From positions 243,121 through 307,120 of the forward strand of contig NZ_JANAVP010000006.1 in the NCBI RefSeq assembly GCF_024213665.1: a stretch of 64,000 bases of DNA, given 5' to 3'. The number at the start of each line of letters is the position of its first letter. Position 1 is the stretch's first letter. Below the pieces are notes generated by a model that had not been told where the DNA came from, ran no database searches, and saw only the letters and a program-made list of their open reading frames with translations. Source of the DNA: Streptomyces sp. A3M-1-3. GTDB lineage: Bacteria; Actinomycetota; Actinomycetes; Streptomycetales; Streptomycetaceae. Both the position numbers and the translations under genes were made by a program. Of this stretch, positions 59,917 through 64,000 are shown piece after piece.

Positions 59917-61098
59917 ATGTCCCCTCTGACAGTCGGGTACCGAGTCGGGTACTCAACGAACGGCACTTCAGGTGTGTCCTTCTGGCGCTTCGAGGCGGAT
60001 ACCCTGCGGCGCGCATGCGCTGATGAGCGCCCTGCATTGCACGAGGCACTGTTCTCCCTGCGTGCCGATCTGGCCGACGTTCTCTACGTGCCTCTGCGGG
60101 CGGACTTTGAAGACCAGGTCACGCGGGCGTTGGTACAGGCGGAGGTACGAGCCGCCAAGAAGCAGCTTGTCGTGGATGCCATGGCCACGCAGCAGGCGCA
60201 GCCAGCTCTGAACGACTTCGCAACCGAGTTGGCGACGAAGCGGGCGACTCTGCTCCCGAGACGCACGGAGGACGGTGACGTCGGGATGCCGAGTTGGAAT
60301 GAGAACGAACTCGCCCGCGTGGCGCACATGCTCCATCACGGCTTCGGGTTGTCGATGCCCGCTGCGGCCTGCGTGCTCACCGACGCGGGTTACTTCCGCC
60401 CCGGTCGTGGCTTCGACGACCACCTGAACCGACAGTTCATTCATCGGCTGCTCCACGTCTGGAGCCTCGACCCTGATGGGCCTCGAACTGTCCAAGGTGA
60501 TGACATCCGTCGTTGGGGCCGATCTGCCAGTCTCTTCGAGTTGCCGCCGGCCATGGTTGTGTACGGGCTGGATCCGGCTACTGATCACACGCAGCGCGCC
60601 CAACAGCTTGCACAGGAGCACGGATTCGTGTGCGGTGGCTCGGCCACAGCGGAGCGCGGGGACCGAGGGCTGCCGCAACTGCTGCGGCTTATATGCGACT
60701 TTCACGCTGTGCGTGCCTTGTATGTCCTGGACGCCGATCTCTTCGCCGACGATGTCGAGCGACAGATTGTCTACGCCCTTGCCGAGCGGTTCGGGGTGAA
60801 GGTGCTCGAGGACGCCCGCCCAGTGCGGGCCGGGTTCAACGATCCATCCGAGGACGGGGTTCTGCGCCAGGGGACCCGCCTGTTCACTGCCTTACGTTGG
60901 TACGACAAGGCAACTGTGCTCGAGAGCCACCGAACACGCGATCACGCACGGGCGAGAGCTCTGCAGCTACAGGACCAGCTGTTCAACTACAGAGAGATCG
61001 CCCACAGGCTCAACGCAGAGGCGGTGCCATCCAGCACACGCGACGGCGGCTGGGGAAAGGGCAGAATCGAAACGCTGCTGAATGGTGATGCGTCATGA
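59917..61098 (+). CDS. Serine-recombinase-like protein without recognisable catalytic serine
   Basis: 393 residues, no family named with certainty. The C-terminal 60 residues (LQDQLFNYREIAHRLNAEAV and GGWGKGRIETLL) match the recombinase domain of large serine recombinases, where REIARxLNxxGxP and a W-x-K-S/G-x-V/I-x-x-I/L pattern are typical. Before it, AMVVYGLDPATDHTQRAQQL and LLRLICDFHAVRALYVLDAD resemble a resolvase-type fold, but the catalytic Ser/Arg signature (YxRxS) is absent. The first half also holds a PAAACVLTDAGYFRPGRGF segment of similar type. ATG 59917 has GGGAGG upstream. ATGA overlap with the following toxin-like gene suggests a two-gene module in which this protein may bind DNA. 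Confidence 0.55.
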   Translation: MSPLTVGYRVGYSTNGTSGVSFWRFEADTLRRACADERPALHEALFSLRADLADVLYVPLRADFEDQVTRALVQAEVRAAKKQLVVDAMATQQAQPALNDFATELATKRATLLPRRTEDGDVGMPSWNENELARVAHMLHHGFGLSMPAAACVLTDAGYFRPGRGFDDHLNRQFIHRLLHVWSLDPDGPRTVQGDDIRRWGRSASLFELPPAMVVYGLDPATDHTQRAQQLAQEHGFVCGGSATAERGDRGLPQLLRLICDFHAVRALYVLDADLFADDVERQIVYALAERFGVKVLEDARPVRAGFNDPSEDGVLRQGTRLFTALRWYDKATVLESHRTRDHARARALQLQDQLFNYREIAHRLNAEAVPSSTRDGGWGKGRIETLLNGDAS

Positions 61099-61439
61099 GC
61101 GGCGTGCGGCAGGTTGCCCGTCGGGAGAGAGCGCTGACCCGACAGAGAGAGCGTGCCGGCGTCCGCCTGAGTGCGCACGCCCGTAGCCGGGCGGAGGAAC
61201 TGGGTTTCAGCGAGACCGACGTGCTGCAGTGCGTCATCTCCCCGGAGCAGACGTACGGCGGCGGTCCTGCTCATCCGCCTGGGCGGCGCGTCCTCCAACG
61301 TAAGGACTGCACATGCGTCGTCGACCCCGATGCCCACGTCGTCATCACGGTTCTGCTGCGAGGACAGCATCGCTGGGAACACGGTGTGCACAGCCGCCGC
61401 TCCGACAGCCAGGGTGAGTTCGTCTGGCGGGTCCGGTGA
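61095..61439 (+). CDS. DUF4258 / RelE-BrnT-like small protein, toxin candidate
   Basis: 114 residues with a basic N-terminus (RRERALTRQRERAGVRLSAH). The core ARSRAEELGFSETDVLQCVI, then GRRVLQRKDCTCVVDPDAHV and VITVLL, follows the DUF4258 pattern: His/Arg-rich helix, strand with a short hairpin, then a final strand. Members of that fold include RelE- and BrnT-like RNase toxins. It is translationally coupled (ATGA) to the recombinase-like gene. A toxin role is inferred; the antitoxin would be the upstream protein or absent. Confidence 0.55.
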   Translation: MSGVRQVARRERALTRQRERAGVRLSAHARSRAEELGFSETDVLQCVISPEQTYGGGPAHPPGRRVLQRKDCTCVVDPDAHVVITVLLRGQHRWEHGVHSRRSDSQGEFVWRVR

Positions 61440-61956
61440 GCCACGGACGTCATAGTTACTGCGCACCGACAAGATGAGGCTGCCCCGGACGGTCAGATCC
61501 TGAGGCGGCGTCACGGGCACCCAGGCCGACGGCGACTGCGAACAGTTGCCCGACTTCGACTGGCGAGTTCGAGCAAGCGCGCGACCAGTGGTGAGGCAAC
61601 AGCGTCGCCGCGCGGAAGCGGGAGGGAAGCTGTCGCATCCGGACGCTCCAGGTGGCGGCGCCGGGAAGACGGACAGCCGGTCCACGTGGTCCCGCAGCGG
61701 GACGCCCTCACGGAAGGGCGCGAGACCGTGAATGCTCAGCCCGCAGCCTTCCGTGAAGCTGCGCTCGCCCAAAGGAGACCGGCTCGCAGTCGGCCAGTTT
61801 CAGGCGCATCGAAGGCGGCGGCTGACTCAGCAGTCCCGCATTTTCGGCGACTCCGAGGCGACCGCTGCGGCGTCGCCGGGGCGGGTAAGCCGCCCAAGCG
61901 CGGGAGCGTGGGCCTACGGCGTTGCGAATTTCGCATCACTTCCATAGGCTGGCCTC
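61440..61956. other. Intergenic stretch, no gene seen
   Basis: 517 bp. Open frames on both strands are arginine- and serine-rich and look like shadows. The final 35 bp (GCGAATTTCGCATCACTTCC) contain the imperfect palindrome TGCGAATTTCGCA at about 61922-61934, a plausible operator for the XRE-ImmA gene that starts at 61957. Confidence 0.5.
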
Positions 61957-63132
61957 ATGAGAATGACTGTGATCGACCGTGTACGCAAAGTCATGGACGC
62001 AGCCGCAGTCCCGCAGTCAGCATTCGCCAAGAACATAGGGCTCACCCCCGACAAACTGTCGAAGTCGCTCAGCGGTGTCCGGCGGTTCACGTCGCTCGAT
62101 CTGGCCCGGATCGCGGAGTGCGGCGAGACCACGGTGGACTGGCTGTTGACCGGGCGTGAGCCCCTCCGCCCTGTATTCGCGGCCCGCACCAGTGGCGCTA
62201 CGGTCGACGAGGGTGGTCGGGACAGACTCAGGGATCTCCTCGAGCGGTTCACCACCGCCCACGAAGTGCTGGACGCCCTCGGACGAGCGTCTGAACTGCC
62301 GGAACTCCCCTGCGTACGGACCGACACGGGGCGCTATGTCGACCAGGGTGCGGCGCTCGCCGAGGATGCCCTCGAGCGACTCGCCGCCAATGGAGTGCCG
62401 GCCGTCGGCGACCTGGAGACATCCGAACTCGTCGACGCCCTGGAGCATGTCTTCGGCGTCGACGTCGCCAAGATCAGCCTGCCTGACGGGGTCGACGGTG
62501 CCGCCTGGCAGGCCGATGGGTTCCGGCTCATCATGACCAGCCAGACGCCGGTCCCGACTCGCCAGCGCTTCACTCTCGCCCACGAACTGGGTCACATCCT
62601 CGCTCGGGACGCCCAGGACCTGCTCACGGAGTCCCAGCTGGCGCCGGGGCGTCAGAAGGATCTGACCGAGGTGCGTGCCAATGTGTTCGCCGCGAATCTC
62701 TTGATGCCTCGGCCCGAGCTCAGCGCCGCCGTACGGGGGCACACCCTCACGGACGAAGAGCTCTGGTCACTGGTCGTGCGCTTCAAGGTATCGCCGAGCG
62801 CTCTTGCCGCGCGGTTGTCGCAGCTGGGCTTCATCGATGCCGGGACGAGAAGCCGGCTGCGCGGAGTCACCACAGAGACCTGTCACCTGCTGACGGGACA
62901 CAGCGACGTCCTCGCCGCCCGCACGGCCTGGTCACAGGCCATGCGGCTGCCCTTCCGGCCGATCCAGGCGCTGTACGACGGCTACGTTGCCGGAGAGACC
63001 ACCCTCCGCCCGCTCGCTGCCTATACGGGCATGGCTGTCGACGATATCCGGGCGGCGATCGAGCCCGAGCCGGAGGATCCCGCACCGGCCCCGGCCCATG
63101 CTGACGAAGGGGACCTGGTCTTCCAGCCATGA
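61957..63132 (+). CDS. XRE-ImmA/IrrE fusion protein (antitoxin or regulator)
   Basis: 391 residues: XRE helix-turn-helix at about 10-55 (VPQSAFAKNIGLTPDKLSKS followed by SGVRRFTSLDLARIAECGET), and an ImmA/IrrE-type zinc peptidase domain around HELGH near 208 (RFTLAHELGHILARDAQDLL, then EVRANVFAANLLMPRPEL with the third ligand). Such fusions regulate mobile elements or act as antitoxins. ATG 61957 stands just after a small palindrome, probably its own operator. ATGA overlap with a PIN-like gene makes this a two-gene toxin-antitoxin-like pair. Confidence 0.85.
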   Translation: MRMTVIDRVRKVMDAAAVPQSAFAKNIGLTPDKLSKSLSGVRRFTSLDLARIAECGETTVDWLLTGREPLRPVFAARTSGATVDEGGRDRLRDLLERFTTAHEVLDALGRASELPELPCVRTDTGRYVDQGAALAEDALERLAANGVPAVGDLETSELVDALEHVFGVDVAKISLPDGVDGAAWQADGFRLIMTSQTPVPTRQRFTLAHELGHILARDAQDLLTESQLAPGRQKDLTEVRANVFAANLLMPRPELSAAVRGHTLTDEELWSLVVRFKVSPSALAARLSQLGFIDAGTRSRLRGVTTETCHLLTGHSDVLAARTAWSQAMRLPFRPIQALYDGYVAGETTLRPLAAYTGMAVDDIRAAIEPEPEDPAPAPAHADEGDLVFQP

Positions 63133-63692
63133 CGCGCCACTGCTGGTTTCCGGACAATACTGTGCTGTGCAACTTAGCGGCCGTCGACCGTCTGAGTCTG
63201 CTCGAGAAGGTCCTCGACGGCCGCGGCCGCTGGACACAGGCGGTCGCTGCCGAAGCCCACCAGTCCACCCGGCACTGGCCGCACCTGCGCCAGGTGACCG
63301 CGGACGGATGGCTCGGCGACCCCATCGAGATCGACGACCCCGCCGAAACCGCACTGGTGGACCGCATACGCCGAGTGGTTTTCGCCGGCTCGCCCTCACG
63401 TCCACTGCAACACCTGGGCGAAGCGGAGACGCTGGTCGTCATCGAGCACCGCCGCGAGTTCACGGACTCCGTCTGGATCACGGATGACGGGGAAGCGGGG
63501 CACTACGCACGCCGCAAGGGCATCCGCGTCAAGGACACTGTCGACATCATGCGCGAGGCCGTTGTAGACACCCTGGTCCTACCTGCGGAGGGCCATCGGC
63601 TGCTGCTCGCGATGGGGGCGGCCGATCGTCATCTGCGGGGCGTTCCGCAGAGACCTGAGGATCTGTCTCTGAGAGGGCGGTTCGTCCTCTGA
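63129..63692 (+). CDS. PIN-like protein, probable toxin partner of XRE-ImmA
   Basis: 187 residues. The first strand CWFPDNTVLCNLAAVDRLSL has the PIN-type D-N/T arrangement; further acidic residues occur in HLGEAETLVVIEHRREF near 95-111 and VWITDDGEAGHYARRKGIRV near 114-133, matching the PIN order D, E, D. PIN proteins next to XRE-ImmA genes are seen as putative toxins in actinobacteria. It is translationally coupled to the regulator, and the last codons lie within a terminator hairpin. Confidence 0.7.
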   Translation: MTRHCWFPDNTVLCNLAAVDRLSLLEKVLDGRGRWTQAVAAEAHQSTRHWPHLRQVTADGWLGDPIEIDDPAETALVDRIRRVVFAGSPSRPLQHLGEAETLVVIEHRREFTDSVWITDDGEAGHYARRKGIRVKDTVDIMREAVVDTLVLPAEGHRLLLAMGAADRHLRGVPQRPEDLSLRGRFVL

Positions 63693-63709
63693 GAGGCGAA
63701 CCGCCCTCT
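63672..63709 (+). terminator. Terminator-like hairpin overlapping the PIN gene stop
   Basis: A 13-bp perfect inverted repeat (AGAGGGCGGTTCG and complement) with a 12-base loop that contains the stop codon at 63690-63692. A third partial copy of the stem (GAGAGGGCG) follows at 63710-63718. Confidence 0.7.
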
Positions 63710-63934
63710 GAGAGGGCGTTTACGTAGCTTCGTTTCGATATGCGGCTTTCGTCGGTGCCCCGCTTCGTCCAGGTTCATTCGATACATGAGTTACGTCCCC
63801 TCGCGGTCCCTCCGACCGGCCGCCCGTTTCGCTCGCTTCTGCGACTCGAAGTCCGTCTGGTTTGAAGACGCGGTAGAAACGCCGTACTGGTGGCGGAACC
63901 TCACCGTCCGCCGCCAGCGTGACCACGCTGGGCC

Positions 63935-64000
63935 GTGAGCCAGCGGAAGCCGTACCCCAGCGACCTGTCCGACGCCCGGTGGGCCTTGATCGAGCCGACG
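63935..64000 (+). mobile_element. IS5-type transposase, start only (runs off the window)
   Basis: The last 22 codons read VSQRKPYPSDLSDARWALIE then PT, the characteristic beginning of IS5-family transposases in Streptomyces (PYPSDLSDxxWxLIEP). GTG 63935 is the likely start. Most of the gene lies outside the window, so intactness cannot be judged. The upstream 240 bp should contain the element's left end; a 68-codon minus-strand frame there (63720-63926) is probably chance. Confidence 0.85.

Overview
The window is very GC-rich, has strong G/C bias at third codon positions and carries gene families typical of Streptomyces: ESX/WXG100 proteins, DUF397 with an XRE-DUF5753 regulator and a HATPase, DUF6431, a MAB_1171c-type membrane protein and a Pls/PosA-type peptide synthetase. 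It is best read as a Streptomyces (or close relative) chromosome segment, probably an accessory arm region. There are no rRNA or tRNA genes and no CRISPR array that I can see. 

Layout. (1) 0.4-6.3 kb, plus strand: XRE regulator, HELWH zinc peptidase-like protein, multi-pass membrane protein, FAD oxidoreductase and acyl-CoA/AMP ligase. (2) 6.3-8.7 kb, minus: polar amino-acid ABC transporter (ATPase, permease, lipoprotein). (3) 9.3-14.9 kb, minus: M1 metallopeptidase and a Pls-type single-module membrane synthetase (epsilon-poly-lysine synthetase family). (4) 15.1-20.1 kb, minus: a type VII (ESX) polymorphic-toxin locus with two WXG100-like proteins, a frameshifted toxin carrying an RNase A-like C-terminus, an orphan RNase A-like tail, and several intact or decayed immunity genes. 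(5) 20.5-38.7 kb: first part of a defence island, with a giant DUF4011/SF1 helicase-nuclease broken by an in-frame TGA, a TIGR04141/DUF6119 protein, a DndB-like protein, a helix-turn-helix N6-methylase and a complete type I restriction-modification operon (hsdM-hsdS-hsdR). (6) 38.7-44.2 kb: DUF397/XRE/HATPase regulatory trio, two Phd-PIN toxin-antitoxin pairs, a Ser/Thr kinase and a decayed UvrD-type helicase. (7) 44.3-57.4 kb: a large unknown protein, a second helix-turn-helix methylase that has lost its NPPY motif, a RelE-like/UvrD fusion helicase, McrB-McrC, and an SMC-like ATPase operon. (8) 57.8-64 kb: transposon debris with a DUF6431 gene, a recombinase-like protein coupled to a DUF4258-like toxin candidate, an XRE-ImmA/PIN pair, and the start of an IS5-type transposase at the right edge. 

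The dominant theme is competition and phage defence: at least six separate restriction, toxin or nuclease-helicase modules lie within about 50 kb, with much decay (nonsense codon, frameshifts, internal deletions, missing catalytic residues) and IS scars. Functions are assigned from recognised motifs and family resemblance only. No database search was run, and start sites are chosen from ribosome-binding sites and gene overlaps.
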